This document shows, piece after piece, positions 44,893 to 56,071 of a stretch of DNA of 64,000 nt. Under the pieces are notes generated by a model. It did not search any database. It was not told where the DNA came from and was given only the letters and a program-made list of their open reading frames with translations. The position numbers and the translations under genes are program-made. Every line of letters begins with the position of its first letter. Positions within the stretch are counted from its first letter, which is position 1. The stretch is taken from positions 1 through 64,000 of the forward strand of contig JAIVJV010000004.1 in assembly GCA_020199835.1 (NCBI GenBank), given 5' to 3'. Source of the stretch: Acidobacteriota bacterium. GTDB lineage: Bacteria > Acidobacteriota > Blastocatellia > Pyrinomonadales > Pyrinomonadaceae.

Positions 44893-45143
44893 TCTACAAC
44901 GCAACTTCTAAGCTACTTGAGAAGACTTTTCTTTCCATCACTAAACTGGCAAAGAGTGTCTGAAAGTCTCAATTAAGATCAACTAATCACGATAGCCCGT
45001 CAATAATTAAGCTTGTTCCGATTCCATGCCGGATGATTTATTGCTGTGGTTGATCAGCCGGCAATAGAATACGCGAAACTCTTCGACGTTTAGGGTCACC
45101 CCTCATCGGCGTCGTGGACGCAGCCATAAACTCAACGCCGCGC

Positions 45144-45944
45144 TCAATATGCGAACGACTGGTACCGCTCCGTCTCAGGCAGTTCGTCCAGTGATTCCAC
45201 AATCGGGTTGAAACGCAGCAACTGGCGACCACGAGCTGAAAGCTTTTCAAACGTCGCGCGCGGAATTTGAATGGAAACCTCAGGCCGGAAAAGCCAGCGG
45301 CGAGAATAACCGATCACCACCATAGGCCGCGGCTCCGTTGTGTAGTTCGGAGTGCCACGATGGAGTCCACGAACATCCCGAATCATCACATCACCTAATT
45401 TCATCGTCATCGGTTCCAAGGTAACTTCGCCGCGCTGAAGCCGATGCAGACCCTCCTCCTTTGACATCATGTGCGTCCGCCGAGCGACCTCGAATGGACC
45501 GTTTTCCATAGTGACGTCGACAAGCGGAAAGTTTACCGCGAGTTGATAAGGCGGAGTCTCCTGTCCAGTTTCAGGGAAGAGCGGCAGCGTGTCGCGGTGT
45601 ATGTCCTGAGTCGTTGATCCAAGCAGCGGCGTATCGGTCGCAAGCTGACACATTAAAGCATCTGTACCGACAAGCTGCTCGACTACGGCGAGAACATCGT
45701 CGTCCTCGTAGATGCACGCATCGGCGAACGGATCAGTGAACGGCAGTGTCACGTAGTATCGTGACGGGCCGCGGTTTTTCAGGTGCCCCTCACGCCCAAT
45801 ATGTCGTTCGAGTAGAGGAAGAAAGCTTTGACGCCAGTGATGGAGCTTCTCGGGTGAAAACTGTTCAGGTAGAACACAGAATCCATCTGTTATAACCGAC
45901 TGTGCAAATTGTTGGATCTCAGTGCAATTGTATCGAGCAGCCAT
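45144..45944 (-). CDS. Phytanoyl-CoA dioxygenase (PhyH) family enzyme
   Basis: A 266-residue Fe(II)/2-oxoglutarate dioxygenase of the PhyH family. The HxD iron motif is His116-Arg-Asp118 in TTQDIHRDTLPLF, the distal iron ligand is His195 in VRGLHRGTPNYT, and Arg206 in PRPMVVIGYSR fits the 2-oxoglutarate-binding Arg. Members hydroxylate fatty-acyl, halogenated or amino-acid-like substrates in the cytoplasm. The substrate is unknown here. A 64-codon ORF ends ten bases upstream on the same strand. Confidence 0.87.
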   Translation of the reverse strand: MAARYNCTEIQQFAQSVITDGFCVLPEQFSPEKLHHWRQSFLPLLERHIGREGHLKNRGPSRYYVTLPFTDPFADACIYEDDDVLAVVEQLVGTDALMCQLATDTPLLGSTTQDIHRDTLPLFPETGQETPPYQLAVNFPLVDVTMENGPFEVARRTHMMSKEEGLHRLQRGEVTLEPMTMKLGDVMIRDVRGLHRGTPNYTTEPRPMVVIGYSRRWLFRPEVSIQIPRATFEKLSARGRQLLRFNPIVESLDELPETERYQSFAY

Positions 45945-45954
45945 AAACTATTTT

Positions 45955-46149
45955 CTAGCGCGCAGCAATTTGAACAATCACTACCGCCACTAGAATAAAA
46001 CCTCTCAACACAAGTTGCCACACGTAACACGGCCATACTCGCGCACCGCCGCGTGGTTCGAAAGTGGGATTGCGAAGTCCCGCAACCGAAACGAGCCACT
46101 GCCTATCGGCTGAGTTTCTTCGATAAATCCACTCACCCTCTGTTGGCAC
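45955..46149 (-). CDS. Small membrane-anchored ORF upstream of phyH-like gene
   Basis: A GTG-initiated 64-codon frame. The soluble N-terminal part reads EGEWIYRRNSADRQWLVSVA, and a C-terminal hydrophobic helix reads VLRGFILVAVVIVQIAA. It ends ten bases before the dioxygenase start, consistent with an operon. No ribosome binding site is clear, so the call is tentative. Confidence 0.4.
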   Translation of the reverse strand: MPTEGEWIYRRNSADRQWLVSVAGLRNPTFEPRGGARVWPCYVWQLVLRGFILVAVVIVQIAAR

Positions 46150-46221
46150 GGAGTTTGAGTCGCGCGCTTTAATTCCTCAGCTCAAGCAGTACGTATGACT
46201 TAACTTTCAAGGAGAATACTG

Positions 46222-46674
46222 ATGACAAGATCCATTTTCTTAGGCCTGGTGTTCTTGCTGTTCGCCGTTCCCGTCGCCGCTCAACAGGAAGCAAACGCAG
46301 ATCGCGAAGCGGTGCGTCAGGCGGTACTGGATTACGTTGAAGGAATCTATAACGTCCAGCCGGAGAGAATTGAACGTAGTGTCAGCCCGAACCTTGCCAA
46401 GCTGGGCTTCTATCGTCCCGCCACTGAAACTACCTACCGCCCGGGAAGGTCCATGGCTTTTCAGCAGTTAGTGGAGATCGCGAAGACCTACAACAAGGAA
46501 GGCAAGCTACGGAAAGACGCACCGAAAGATATCCAAATCTACGACGTGTTGGACCAGACTGCGTCCGTGAAGCTGACTGCCGAGTGGGGCATTGACTACA
46601 TGCACCTCGCGAAGATGGATGGCAAATGGATGATCATCACCGTCCTGTGGCAGAGCCATCCCGCCAAAAAGTAA
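46222..46674 (+). CDS. Secreted lumazine-binding-like (NTF2-fold) protein
   Basis: A 150-residue protein with a signal peptide (IFLGLVFLLFAVPVAAQQ) and an NTF2-like fold: DREAVRQAVLDYVEGIYNVQ, PERIERSVSPNLAKLGFYRP, YDVLDQTASVKLTAEWGIDY, then MHLAKMDGKWMIITVLWQSH. This is the putative lumazine-binding family (PF12893-like). It is likely periplasmic and binds a small ligand. TCAAGGAGA before the ATG supports the start. It lies 20 bp before the first ADOP permease gene. Confidence 0.8.
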   Translation: MTRSIFLGLVFLLFAVPVAAQQEANADREAVRQAVLDYVEGIYNVQPERIERSVSPNLAKLGFYRPATETTYRPGRSMAFQQLVEIAKTYNKEGKLRKDAPKDIQIYDVLDQTASVKLTAEWGIDYMHLAKMDGKWMIITVLWQSHPAKK

Positions 46675-46694
46675 ACGTCAACGGGAATCAGATC

Positions 46695-49130
46695 ATGGAA
46701 ACACTACTCCGAGACCTCCGTTACGGCGCGCGCATGCTGATCAAAAATCCGGTGTTTACTGCGGTTGCCGTGCTGTCTCTCGCACTTGGCATCGGCGCGA
46801 ACACCGCCGTGTTCAGCGTGATCAATGCTGTTCTGCTGAAGTCACTGCCCTTTAAGGATCCGGAAAGTCTCGTGCTGGTGTGGGGTGATGCCGGAAGCGA
46901 AGATCGGCTGAAAGGCCGCAATCAACTCTCGGCCACAGACGTAGCAGATTTTCGCAGTCAGACCACCACGTTAGAAGAGATCTCACCGTACATGGGTTGG
47001 TTTCCAATTATGTCCGGCGACAGCGAAGCAGAGAGGATTCCCGCTATTCAGGTCGGCGACGGCTTCTTCAAAGTGATGCGTGGTACTCCCATGCTCGGAC
47101 GGATTTTTACTCCTGAAGAACAGGAAGAGGGGAAGGATTTCGTCATCGTCCTGGGCCACCAGTTGTGGCAACGCCGTTTCAACAGTGATTCGAATATTGT
47201 AGGCAAGTCCGTATTGCTTAACAGCCGGGCCTACACGATTGTCGGCGTTATGGGTCCTGACTTTCATCCTCTACCCGCGAGCTTGGTATATCCGCAGGGC
47301 CAGCTTTATCGACCGATTGCCGAGCCGTACGACAATAAGGAGCGTAGCTCGCGGCACGTCCGAGCCGTTGCTAGGTTAAAGAGCGCAATGACAATCGATC
47401 AGGCGCACGTCGAGATCGCTACGATCGCAAGTCGTCTCGAGCAGCAACACCCGACCACAAACAAAAATCAGAGTGCGAGAGTCGTTTCAATAACAGACGA
47501 TACAGTTGGGGGACTCAAACGTACCTTGTGGCTCGTTTTCGGAGCTGTGGTTTTTGTTTTACTCGTTGCGTGTGCAAACGTGGCCAACCTCTTACTGGCT
47601 CGAGCTACCGCGAGATACAAAGAGATTACTATTCGCGCCGCGATCGGAGCCGGACGACGACGGCTGATACAACAACTGCTTACCGAAAGTTTGATCCTGT
47701 CCTTGCTGGGTGGTGGTGTCGGGTTACTCCTGGCCGTCTGGGGCACTAAAGCTATCGGCTCTCTCGCTTCGCGAATCAATCCCGTTTTTGACAACATCTC
47801 GATAGACACTCGAACTGTTCTGTTCACGCTTTCAGTGTCGATTCTCACGGGCATCATTTTTGGTCTTGTCCCAGCGTTACAAGTCTCGAAGCCAAACCTT
47901 GCCGGATGGTTAAAGGATGGACGGAGTTCGGGAGGCTCTGCGAGCCGGAATCGCTTTCGTGGCGCACTCGTTATCGCTGAAGTAGCGTTGACACTCGTGT
48001 TACTTGTTTGTGCCGGGCTGCTTATCAGAACAGTGGTTCGTCTGCGAAATGTTGACGTCGGGTTCAACGCAAACAATGTCCTCACCATGAATATTGGCCT
48101 GCCTAATGCCAAGTATCCCAAGCCGGAAAATGTCGTCGCATTTTTTAAGGAGGCCACCGACCGGATCGGCGCGCTGCCTGGCGTTAAGGCTGCCGGGATA
48201 ACGAGTGTTCTTCCGTTAAGCGACAACTTTGATGGACGTGGATTGTTGGTTGAAGATCATCCAAAGCCCGAAGGCGACGAGATCAGTGTGGATCTTTACG
48301 TCGTCACTCCTGGATATCTGACGGCGATGGAGATTCCACTCAGGCATGGACGAACCATCTCGAATCACGACACGCAGGAATCTGCGAAAGTTGCTCTGAT
48401 CAATCAGCGAATGGCCGATCAGTTGTGGCCCAATCAGGATCCGGTTGGACGACGAATCAAGTTTCCGGGCAGCGAACGTAATCCGCAACCCTGGCGCACG
48501 ATCGTTGGTGTGGTAAGTGACGTTTCGCAGTACTCGCTGGATAAAGAGCCACCAATGCAGATGTATCTCCCTCACAGTCAGTTTCCGACGTCGTTCGACA
48601 ACATCGTCGTTAAGACGGAGGGCGATCCTTACAGCGTTCTCGGCGCCGTCCGGCGAGAGATTGTCGCGATCGATAAGGACCAGGCTGTTTACAACGTAGT
48701 TACGCTCGCGGAATTGCATAGTGACTCGATCGCATTGAGACGATTTCTCATGCTCCTGTTGATCGTTTTCGCCGGTCTCACACTCACACTCGCAGCGGTT
48801 GGGATCTACGGAGTGATGTCGTACGCCGTAACCCAACGCACGCAGGAGATCGGGATCCGTATGGCGCTTGGGGCGCGCCCGGCCGACGTTTTGAAGTTGG
48901 TTGTTAAAGGCGGGATCGTGTTGGCACTGAGTGGAGTAGGAATCGGAGTAGTGATCGCTTTCGGCTTAACGCGATTGATGGAAGCGGTACTCTTCGGAGT
49001 TGCACCAACTGACGCGTTGACATTCGTGATTGGCTCGTTGGCTCTGGTCGCGGTTGCGGGTCTGGCTTGCTATGTTCCCGCAAGACGAGCAACGAAGGTC
49101 GATCCGGTAATGGCAATGAGAGAAGAGTGA
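46695..49130 (+). CDS. ADOP-type MacB/FtsX permease 1
   Basis: From ATG 46695 the product is 811 residues. It has the acidobacterial duplicated orphan permease layout: an N-terminal [20 protein letters not shown] tag and TM1 ([20 protein letters not shown]), a MacB periplasmic core (about 45-250), and an FtsX block ([19 protein letters not shown]). A second core follows, and then a second FtsX block ([39 protein letters not shown]). No ATPase gene is adjacent, as usual for ADOPs. They are thought to act in efflux or envelope mechanotransmission. It is directly followed by a second ADOP gene 11 bp downstream. Confidence 0.92.
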   Translation: METLLRDLRYGARMLIKNPVFTAVAVLSLALGIGANTAVFSVINAVLLKSLPFKDPESLVLVWGDAGSEDRLKGRNQLSATDVADFRSQTTTLEEISPYMGWFPIMSGDSEAERIPAIQVGDGFFKVMRGTPMLGRIFTPEEQEEGKDFVIVLGHQLWQRRFNSDSNIVGKSVLLNSRAYTIVGVMGPDFHPLPASLVYPQGQLYRPIAEPYDNKERSSRHVRAVARLKSAMTIDQAHVEIATIASRLEQQHPTTNKNQSARVVSITDDTVGGLKRTLWLVFGAVVFVLLVACANVANLLLARATARYKEITIRAAIGAGRRRLIQQLLTESLILSLLGGGVGLLLAVWGTKAIGSLASRINPVFDNISIDTRTVLFTLSVSILTGIIFGLVPALQVSKPNLAGWLKDGRSSGGSASRNRFRGALVIAEVALTLVLLVCAGLLIRTVVRLRNVDVGFNANNVLTMNIGLPNAKYPKPENVVAFFKEATDRIGALPGVKAAGITSVLPLSDNFDGRGLLVEDHPKPEGDEISVDLYVVTPGYLTAMEIPLRHGRTISNHDTQESAKVALINQRMADQLWPNQDPVGRRIKFPGSERNPQPWRTIVGVVSDVSQYSLDKEPPMQMYLPHSQFPTSFDNIVVKTEGDPYSVLGAVRREIVAIDKDQAVYNVVTLAELHSDSIALRRFLMLLLIVFAGLTLTLAAVGIYGVMSYAVTQRTQEIGIRMALGARPADVLKLVVKGGIVLALSGVGIGVVIAFGLTRLMEAVLFGVAPTDALTFVIGSLALVAVAGLACYVPARRATKVDPVMAMREE

Positions 49131-49141
49131 AGGAGGTAAAC

Positions 49142-51579
49142 GTGCAAACGTTCTGGCAAGACATCCGGTTCGGCGTGCGAATGCTTTTGAAGAACCCGGG
49201 GTTCACAATCGTTGCCGTCCTCACTCTGTCACTTGGCATCGGTGCGAACACAGCGATCTTTAGCGTTGTCAGCGCGGTGCTACTGCGCGATCTTCCATTT
49301 CCAGACTCAGACCGCATCGTCACCCTTTGGGAAAATAACCTGAACGATGGGCTGGAGCGCGACGACGTATCGCCGGCCAATTTTATCGATTGGCGCGAAC
49401 GGCAGACTTCGTTTCAGGAACTGGCGTTGGCGAATCCCTACAGCCTTGATTACATCGCCGATGGCGAGCCGCTTGTCTTCCGCTCTGCTTTGGTTTCAAA
49501 GGGATTTTTTGAGGTGTTAGGGGCGAATCCTCTGCACGGCCGTGTGTTCGCTCCGGAGGAATACGAGGAAGGGAAGAACAAGGTCGTCGTTCTGGGCTAC
49601 GGTTTGTGGCAACGCAGATTTGGCGGAGACCACAACGTCATCGGTAGGAAGGTAACGTTGGATGACGAGCCAATGACGGTTGTGGGCGTGATGGGACCGG
49701 AGTTCCGACTCCACCTCTTTGACATCGAAGAGGAGATTTATGGCCCACAAGTTATAACGGAGAGTTTAAAGGCCCAACGCAAAGCGACGTATCTAAAAGT
49801 TCTCGGACGATTGAAGCCGGACGTTACTGTGGACCAGGCACGCGCCGAGATGAACGCGATCGCGACAAACCTGGCCACTGAATACCCGGTGACTAACACC
49901 GGCATTGGTGTCACCGCGGTTACTCTTCCCGAGCATTTGAAAGGGAAATGGCGACCCGCCTTGTTGATCCTTCTGGGTGCAGTTGGTTTTGTTCTTCTGA
50001 TTGCCTGCACAAACGTTGCGAACCTTCTGCTGGCCCGCGGCGCCGAACGTGAACGCGAATTTGCCATTCGCGGAGCCATGGGAGCGGGACGTGGCCGCCT
50101 CGTTCGTCAGCTATTCGTCGAGAGTCTGCTGATCGCAGTCCTCGGTTGCGGAGTGGGACTACTGCTCGCGCATTGGTGTATGCAACTCATCGTCGCTTTC
50201 AATCCGGGGGATATTCCGCGTATCGAGCAGGTCCAACTCGATGCGTTGACGCTTGTGTTCGTCACCGCAGCGGCATTTTTCGCGGCTTTAATCTTTGGCA
50301 TCGCTCCGGCCCTTCAATTCTCAGCACCTAACCTCCAACGCTGTCTCAAAGAGTCAGGCCACACCGTGTCGGCTGGTTGGAACGCCAACGATTACGCGCT
50401 GGTCTGGTCATCACGGAAATTGCACTCGCCGTCGTCCTGTTAATAGGGGCAGGTTTGCTGGTGCGCAGTTTTGTCGCCTTAACCAATGTCGATCCGGGAT
50501 TCTCGCCAGATCGTGTAGCTTCTCTTCAGATTTTTATATGGGGTCGATACCGGACACCGGACGCGCGCGCTGCATATGTAAACGAAACGCTGGAACGGAT
50601 CGAAGCTTTGCCAGATGTTGCGGCCGCTGGCGTAACAACCGCGATTCCGCTACTGGAAAGCAGTGCGACGACATCGGTGCCGCTACAGATTGAAGGACAG
50701 CCGCCACTACCATCGGGTCAGGAACCTGTAGCCCAAATCAGTGTTGCAACAGGCGGATATTTTCGGGCAATCGGCGCACAGCTTTTACGCGGGCGCGTAT
50801 TTAATCAGTTCGACACTAAAGACTCTGCGAAGGTTGCGGTAATCAATGACACGATGGCGGAACGTTACTGGCCCAACGAGGACCCGGTGGGTAGGCGTTT
50901 TACGTTGCGTAGCATCGGCCGTGGTGAACAGGGACCAGTAACATTGGAGATTGCGGGCGTTGTCAACGATTCTCGTCAGGACGGTTTGGACAAAAATCCG
51001 CTGCCGGAGTTTTTCCGGCCGCATTCTCAATCTCCGTCAGGTTCGCTGATATTCGTCGTGCGCGCCGGTAACGATGCAGCCGCCCTGATTCCCGCATTGA
51101 AGGAAAGTATCTGGCAGTCGAGTCCGGACCTCCCGTTCTACTCCGTAACGACGATGGATCGGCTTGTGTGGGATTCTCTAAAAGCAAGACGTTTCAATCT
51201 TGCTCTGTTAGGTGGCTTCGCGGCACTTGCACTCATACTCGCGCTCACCGGTGTGTACGGTGTGATGAGCTTTGTGACCCGGCAACGCACACACGAGATT
51301 GGAGTGCGTGTAGCTCTGGGTGCGAAAACGAGTGATGTCGCACGGCTCGTGCTCGGTCATGGATTTCGGATCGCAATGATTGGAACGCTCATTGGCGCAG
51401 CCGCTGCCTTTGCTTTAACTCGATTGATGACATCGTTGTTGTTCGGCGTGGCTGCGAGCGACCCGGTAACATTTGTGCTGGTTATGTTGCTACTGCCATC
51501 TGTGGCACTGCTTGCGTGCTACCTGCCGGCACGGCGAGCGATGAGGATCGATCCGTTGGTAGCGCTGAGACACGAATAG
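49142..51579 (+). CDS. ADOP-type MacB/FtsX permease 2 (one frameshift)
   Basis: The GTG at 49142, after AGGAGGTAAAC, begins [20 protein letters not shown] then [20 protein letters not shown], the ADOP N-terminus. Core, FtsX block ([20 protein letters not shown]), second core and second FtsX block ([20 protein letters not shown]) are all present. The frame shifts at ~50381, where GGTTGGAACGCC should read GGTTGGAAACGCC (AAA to AA contraction). Restoring it joins HTVSAGW to [13 protein letters not shown]. The gene is probably intact in the organism, and the lesion is a likely assembly error or recent mutation. It is paralogous to the preceding gene. Confidence 0.85.
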
Positions 51580-51587
51580 AGACAGAA

Positions 51588-52295
51588 CTATCTTTCACCT
51601 TCAGATGCGAGGCGCGACTGCGTAATCCATCGCTCCTCGTTCACACCAAACACAAGCAGCCAGAAAATCGTTGCGGCTGCGCCTAACAGTCCGACGAGTG
51701 CGGCGATGGGAAATGCACGGTTTCCCAGCGGCGGGTAAAGAAACGTCAGCCAGCCTAAGCCTGAAACGAACGACAACACTCCGAGCCACCGTGGCAGAAA
51801 CGTTGAGCGGAAAACCAAGTAGCCGCCCAGGAGAGTTGAGAATCCGAAAAAGCCCAAAGCCGCACCAGCGCCGCGATCATTCACTGTAAGAAGAATGAGC
51901 GCCACGGACTGCAACTGTTCCGCACTCAATCCTACGAAAGCCGCCGGGCGGTCTAGCAGGTACAACGGAACGATATAGAAAACGCGGGCGAACGTTTTGA
52001 TGATGCAGCCGGTGACTTCCAAAAAGAGCGCCAGCAAAGCGACGGTTTTGTTTACGGGCTTCAGCAATTGATAGAAGAGCACGGCGGTAGTGACCTGGCA
52101 GGCCATCTCTATGAGATAGACGGTGAAGCCCAACTCAAACAGACCTCTCTGCGTCAGGATGTTGTTGGCCGTAGCCGCAGCGTCGCTGAAGTTGATGAGT
52201 CTTCCGCTGACAAAGCCTTGAGCGAATATTCCGGCCAGGATTGTGAGCAAAAAGAACAGGCCGGTCATGCGTGCGAGAAAACGTGGAGAGGTCAT
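51588..52295 (-). CDS. DUF4386 membrane protein
   Basis: A 235-residue integral membrane protein with about six hydrophobic segments. It begins MTSPRFLARMTGLFFLLTIL, then AGIFAQGFVSGRLI, and carries FELGFTVYLIEMACQVTTAV, VNKTVALLALFLEVTGCIIK and FLPRWLGVLSFVSGLGWLTF, the arrangement of DUF4386 proteins. The function is unknown. It overlaps the preceding secreted-protein gene by four bases (ATGA) and is convergent with the ADOP genes, ending nine bases after their stop. Confidence 0.85.
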   Translation of the reverse strand: MTSPRFLARMTGLFFLLTILAGIFAQGFVSGRLINFSDAAATANNILTQRGLFELGFTVYLIEMACQVTTAVLFYQLLKPVNKTVALLALFLEVTGCIIKTFARVFYIVPLYLLDRPAAFVGLSAEQLQSVALILLTVNDRGAGAALGFFGFSTLLGGYLVFRSTFLPRWLGVLSFVSGLGWLTFLYPPLGNRAFPIAALVGLLGAAATIFWLLVFGVNEERWITQSRLASEGER

Positions 52296-52819
52296 TTTGT
52301 TCGTCGAAATTCGCCGCGCGCCTCGATCGACTTACCGTCTGGTAGCACGTAAGTCACCTCGACGATGTGGTTGTTTGCGTCAACCATCGTGAACATCATG
52401 CGCTTCATGAGTCCTCGCTGCGTGCCTCCGGCGACATCGAGGAAGGTGAACTCTACGCTCTTTCCATCCGCTGTTAACTTGCCTTCAAAGCGCGGCCGGT
52501 TTCCCTCGCCCCCGTAATGCGTCAGCAACAGACGATCACCTTCCAAATACATCAACGTGATCTTATTTGTCGAGGCCATAAACGCGTCGTGCATGATCGC
52601 GCTACCGGCGGAAGTCACGCGAATCGTCACCTGCGTGGACAAATCGCCGATGGTTCCTTCCCATGAACCTGCCAACGTTTTCAGTTGGTCAAAAGCCTTC
52701 TTGGCGTCAGACTGCGCACCCTCGATTTTCGGCGGATTAGCCTGGGCAAAGACGAAAGCGGCTGGCGCCAGAAGACCGATTAGAAGTGCGGGCATTAGCG
52801 TTCGTAAGTGTTTCTTCAT
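52292..52819 (-). CDS. Secreted lipocalin-like/DUF1579-type protein
   Basis: From ATG 52819 the product is 175 residues. The signal peptide is MKKHLRTLMPALLIGLLAPA then AFVFAQ. The mature beta-rich domain has FDQLKTLAGSWEGTIGDLST, ITLMYLEGDRLLLTHYGGEG, RPRFEGKLTADGKSVEFTFL and HIVEVTYVLPDGKSIEARGE, resembling calycin-fold proteins that carry small hydrophobic ligands. AAGGAG before the ATG supports the start, and the longer frame from 52930 is unlikely. It overlaps the DUF4386 gene, so the two are co-expressed. Confidence 0.8.
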   Translation of the reverse strand: MKKHLRTLMPALLIGLLAPAAFVFAQANPPKIEGAQSDAKKAFDQLKTLAGSWEGTIGDLSTQVTIRVTSAGSAIMHDAFMASTNKITLMYLEGDRLLLTHYGGEGNRPRFEGKLTADGKSVEFTFLDVAGGTQRGLMKRMMFTMVDANNHIVEVTYVLPDGKSIEARGEFRRTK

Positions 52820-53028
52820 TGGTTGTTCTCCTTCAATGCTTGAGGAGGCTATAGCCTTTGAAGTTTTAAGTCTCCACACGCTGTAACCAGATTGTAAAAA
52901 GTTGTACCGAAGAACATTTACACTTCTCATGGCAGTCTGCTACTCTGTGCGCCCTCCCGATCCAGACCAGACCGACAACCTCCCGCGAAGTTTCACTTAG
53001 CCCCTGCACCAAGCCAAAGGAGGCGCAA

Positions 53029-55773
53029 ATGATTCGTAAGATTTTGATCTTCACCGTTCTCGCTGTGACCGCTGCGGCTGCCATAGTCTTACCGTTCTGG
53101 AAGTCAGATGCTGCGCAACAGCGGCCGGCAATAGAACCCCCCAACAGATCTGCTGCTCGCGCCCTGCCAAACTTCGACATTCGCCTGGCTGGCCGTGGCG
53201 AGTTTAATGACATGGACCTTGGCTCAACTTCCGGCAGGCAAGCTGCGATGCAGAACGCTGCGACTCGCTCTCGAGCTTCAGCAGTTGAGCAATTCCGTTC
53301 GTCTCTCGCACCCGAGAAGGCTGCAAACGTTCGCGCAGCAGTTAACGAAGCAGGCGCAATGAAGAACTTCTTCATCGATGGCGCCGCTCTTTCAGAACCA
53401 CGATCGGACACCGCCGATAACGTCGCCCGCAGTTTTCTTGCGCGACATAGCTCGCTCTTTGCGCTTTCGCCCGCCGGTATCGAAGAGTTAAAACTGGAAA
53501 ACGAAGATAACGACCAGGGAACTACTTTCCTGAACTACACGCAGACCGTCGGTGGTCTAAAGGTATTTGAAGGAGAGGTCCAGGTTGTTGTTAACAAGAA
53601 CGGCGAAGTACTCAACGTCCGCCAGGGACTTCTAGCCGATGGCCCACCACTCCGGCGCAACGGAGCGATGAGCGAAGCAAAAGCCATCGCGAAAGCGTTC
53701 GAACATGCGGGCAGAACTGTGTTCCCATCTTTTGTGGAGAGATATTCCCGAGCGTCAACGACGGAAATGTCACGCTTCGCCAATCCGCTGGATCTAAATC
53801 TCGAGGAAGTGCTCTCGGAACAGAACGTAGTCAGAGTCGGCGGTGAGAGCCGTTTGGCCTGGCACGTCTTTGCGGAGGTCGGCCCGGAAGAGTGGTATGA
53901 AATTCTGCTCGACGCTTACACCGGCGAGCTGCTGCTTCGTCACAACCTTTATGTGCATCAAGCGCAAGGCACGGTTTACACCGAAGCGCCTGACAAAGGC
54001 GCACGCCAACTCGTTTCATTCATCGGAGACACCGTCATCAACACGGCGGCTGGCTGGATGGGAACCTCGACCGTAACCACCGGCAACAACGTCGAGGCTT
54101 ACCTTGATACGAACGCTGACAATTTGCCCGATGCTAACAACACCACGGGTCTCTCAAACGGCCATGCTTCTTCCTCGACGCAGAATTTCACCTTTGCTTT
54201 CTCCACTACAGTCGACCCGCGGACGCAGCAGGCGGCTGTTGTGACGAACCTTTTTTACTACAACAACATCATGCACGACTTCTCGTACAACCTTGGCTTT
54301 ACCGAGACCGCGCGCAACTTCCAGGTCAACAACTTCGGCCGTGGGGGCACCGGTAACGACTCGGTTCGAGCGGAAGCTCAGGATGGCTCGGGAACAAACA
54401 ATGCAAACTTCGCGACGCCGCCAGACGGTTCACGCCCGCGCATGCAACAGTTTCTGTTCACCGCGGCCACTCCTGACCGCGATAGTTCGGTTGATGGCGA
54501 CGTTGTGTTCCACGAATACGGGCACGGCATCTCAAACCGGCTAATTGGCAACGGCAGTACCGCTTTAAGCGGTACACAGTCAGGAGCAATGGGGGAAGGT
54601 TGGTCTGACTACTGGGCCATCACACTCAACAACGATGGTGCTGTTGGCGAGTACTCCACCGGTAATCCGAACGGTATTCGGCGGGCTGCTTATTCTGTTC
54701 CCGCCGCGACCGTGCATGATTCTTACGCAGACGTCGGGGCGGGAGGCTTCCAGGTTCACCGAGACGGCGAAGTCTGGGCCGCGACTCTTTGGGATCTGCG
54801 AACGCAGCTTGGCGCCGCAACAACGGACCGCCTTGTGCTCAACGGGATGAAGTTCACACCTACTCGTCCATCATTCCTGAACGCACGCGACGGCATCCTT
54901 CAAGCAGATCAAAATTTGAATGGCGGAGCAAATCGCTGCGCAATCTGGACAGTGTTTGCACGTCACGGCATGGGAGTTTCGGCGGTTGGTAACGATGGAA
55001 CAACTCACGTTGCCGCAACTGACCTGCCACCAGACTGCGGAGGCACTTGTTCCTTCTCAATCAATCCAACCAGCGCGAGCTTTGCGGCGGCTGGCGGATC
55101 AGCAAGTGTGACAGTGACTACGAGTGCTGGTTGTAATTGGACCGCAGCGAGCAACAACTCGTTCATCGCGATCACGTCCGGAGCTAGTGGTTCTGGTAGT
55201 GGAACAGTGAGCTACTCTGTGGCCGCAAACACTTCCTCGCTTTCGAGAAGCGGTTCATTAACGATTGCGGGTTTGACGCACAGCGTCTCTCAGGCGGGCA
55301 CTGGGGGCGGGTGTACAAACACGATTGTTAACCCGGGCTTCGAAACCGGTACGACGCCATGGACCTTCAGTGGCCAGGTAAGCCGCAGCACGGGAACATT
55401 CCCGCATAGCGGAACTGCCTATGCGATCCTTAACGGAGTGAATAGTACGAGTGGGACTCTGTTCCAAACGGTAACTGTTCCGAGTAATGGCTGTACGAAT
55501 CTTCAGTTCTGGCTAAACATCACAACCAATGAGGCGGCTGGAGCAGCAGTTTTCGATCGTCTCTTCATTGAAGTCCGAAATACGGCAGGGACGTTGCTGG
55601 CAACGCTAGCGACGTTTAGTAATCAGAATAGCGGCACGGCGGGAGTGTATGTTCTGAGAGGACCGTTCAATCTCAGTTCGTTCGCCGGACAGACAGTGCG
55701 CATTCAATTCCGCGGAACGAATGACGTCACGTTGCCAACGAGTTTCAGAGTTGACGACGTGTCGCTGCAGTAA
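53029..55773 (+). CDS. Secreted M36 fungalysin metalloprotease with BACON domain
   Basis: A 914-residue exported protease. A signal peptide (ILIFTVLAVTAAAAIVLPFW) is followed by an inhibitory FTP propeptide (about 125-260, TVGGLKVFEGEVQVVVNKNG). The M36 catalytic domain has the zinc motif HEYGH at residues 495-499 (His495, His499, catalytic Glu496) and Glu523 in GEGWSDYW as third ligand. A BACON domain (about 675-765, CSFSINPTSASFAAAGGSAS) and a C-terminal jelly-roll, carbohydrate- or adhesion-like domain (770-914) follow. It probably degrades extracellular protein. CAAAGGAGGC before the ATG is a strong ribosome binding site. A terminator follows at 55800. Confidence 0.92.
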   Translation: MIRKILIFTVLAVTAAAAIVLPFWKSDAAQQRPAIEPPNRSAARALPNFDIRLAGRGEFNDMDLGSTSGRQAAMQNAATRSRASAVEQFRSSLAPEKAANVRAAVNEAGAMKNFFIDGAALSEPRSDTADNVARSFLARHSSLFALSPAGIEELKLENEDNDQGTTFLNYTQTVGGLKVFEGEVQVVVNKNGEVLNVRQGLLADGPPLRRNGAMSEAKAIAKAFEHAGRTVFPSFVERYSRASTTEMSRFANPLDLNLEEVLSEQNVVRVGGESRLAWHVFAEVGPEEWYEILLDAYTGELLLRHNLYVHQAQGTVYTEAPDKGARQLVSFIGDTVINTAAGWMGTSTVTTGNNVEAYLDTNADNLPDANNTTGLSNGHASSSTQNFTFAFSTTVDPRTQQAAVVTNLFYYNNIMHDFSYNLGFTETARNFQVNNFGRGGTGNDSVRAEAQDGSGTNNANFATPPDGSRPRMQQFLFTAATPDRDSSVDGDVVFHEYGHGISNRLIGNGSTALSGTQSGAMGEGWSDYWAITLNNDGAVGEYSTGNPNGIRRAAYSVPAATVHDSYADVGAGGFQVHRDGEVWAATLWDLRTQLGAATTDRLVLNGMKFTPTRPSFLNARDGILQADQNLNGGANRCAIWTVFARHGMGVSAVGNDGTTHVAATDLPPDCGGTCSFSINPTSASFAAAGGSASVTVTTSAGCNWTAASNNSFIAITSGASGSGSGTVSYSVAANTSSLSRSGSLTIAGLTHSVSQAGTGGGCTNTIVNPGFETGTTPWTFSGQVSRSTGTFPHSGTAYAILNGVNSTSGTLFQTVTVPSNGCTNLQFWLNITTNEAAGAAVFDRLFIEVRNTAGTLLATLATFSNQNSGTAGVYVLRGPFNLSSFAGQTVRIQFRGTNDVTLPTSFRVDDVSLQ

Positions 55774-55799
55774 CGCGTTTCAGATTAGACGCAAAATCG

Positions 55800-55838
55800 A
55801 GAGCGGAGGCGTTTAAGACGTCTCCGCTCTACGTTTTT
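55800..55838 (+). terminator. Rho-independent terminator after the M36 protease gene
   Basis: AGAGCGGAG (55800-55808) pairs perfectly with CTCCGCTCT (55822-55830) and is followed by ACG and five T residues (55834-55838), 26 bp after the stop codon. Confidence 0.85.
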
Positions 55839-55934
55839 AGGTCGTGTTTTCTCTGCTGTAAAACCTGCATGAAACAAAAACACGCCGTTTGTCATTAGAG
55901 TTAGAGACACATCGTAAAGCCGGAGGTCCCGCGG

Positions 55935-55975
55935 GTGTTGAAAGTGTTGACAACACGATCCCAGCCCAGTAAAGT
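55935..55975 (+). promoter_or_regulatory. Promoter with perfect GTGTTG-A-CAACAC palindrome
   Basis: TTGACA (55947-55952) and TAAAGT (55970-55975), 17 bp apart, form a good promoter with a start near 55982. The -35 box is buried in the 13-bp perfect palindrome at 55944-55956, and one more GTGTTG half-site lies at 55935-55940. A dimeric repressor bound there would block the -35 box, so the three genes behind are probably kept silent until a signal. Confidence 0.6.
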
Positions 55976-56071
55976 GCGCGCGCTCAGTGTTCACGACTCT
56001 CCGTTCGCCTCGCCCATCGAACGCCGGCCAGAGCGGCCCCACCGGCCGTCACACTCTGGAGTTGATTCTCA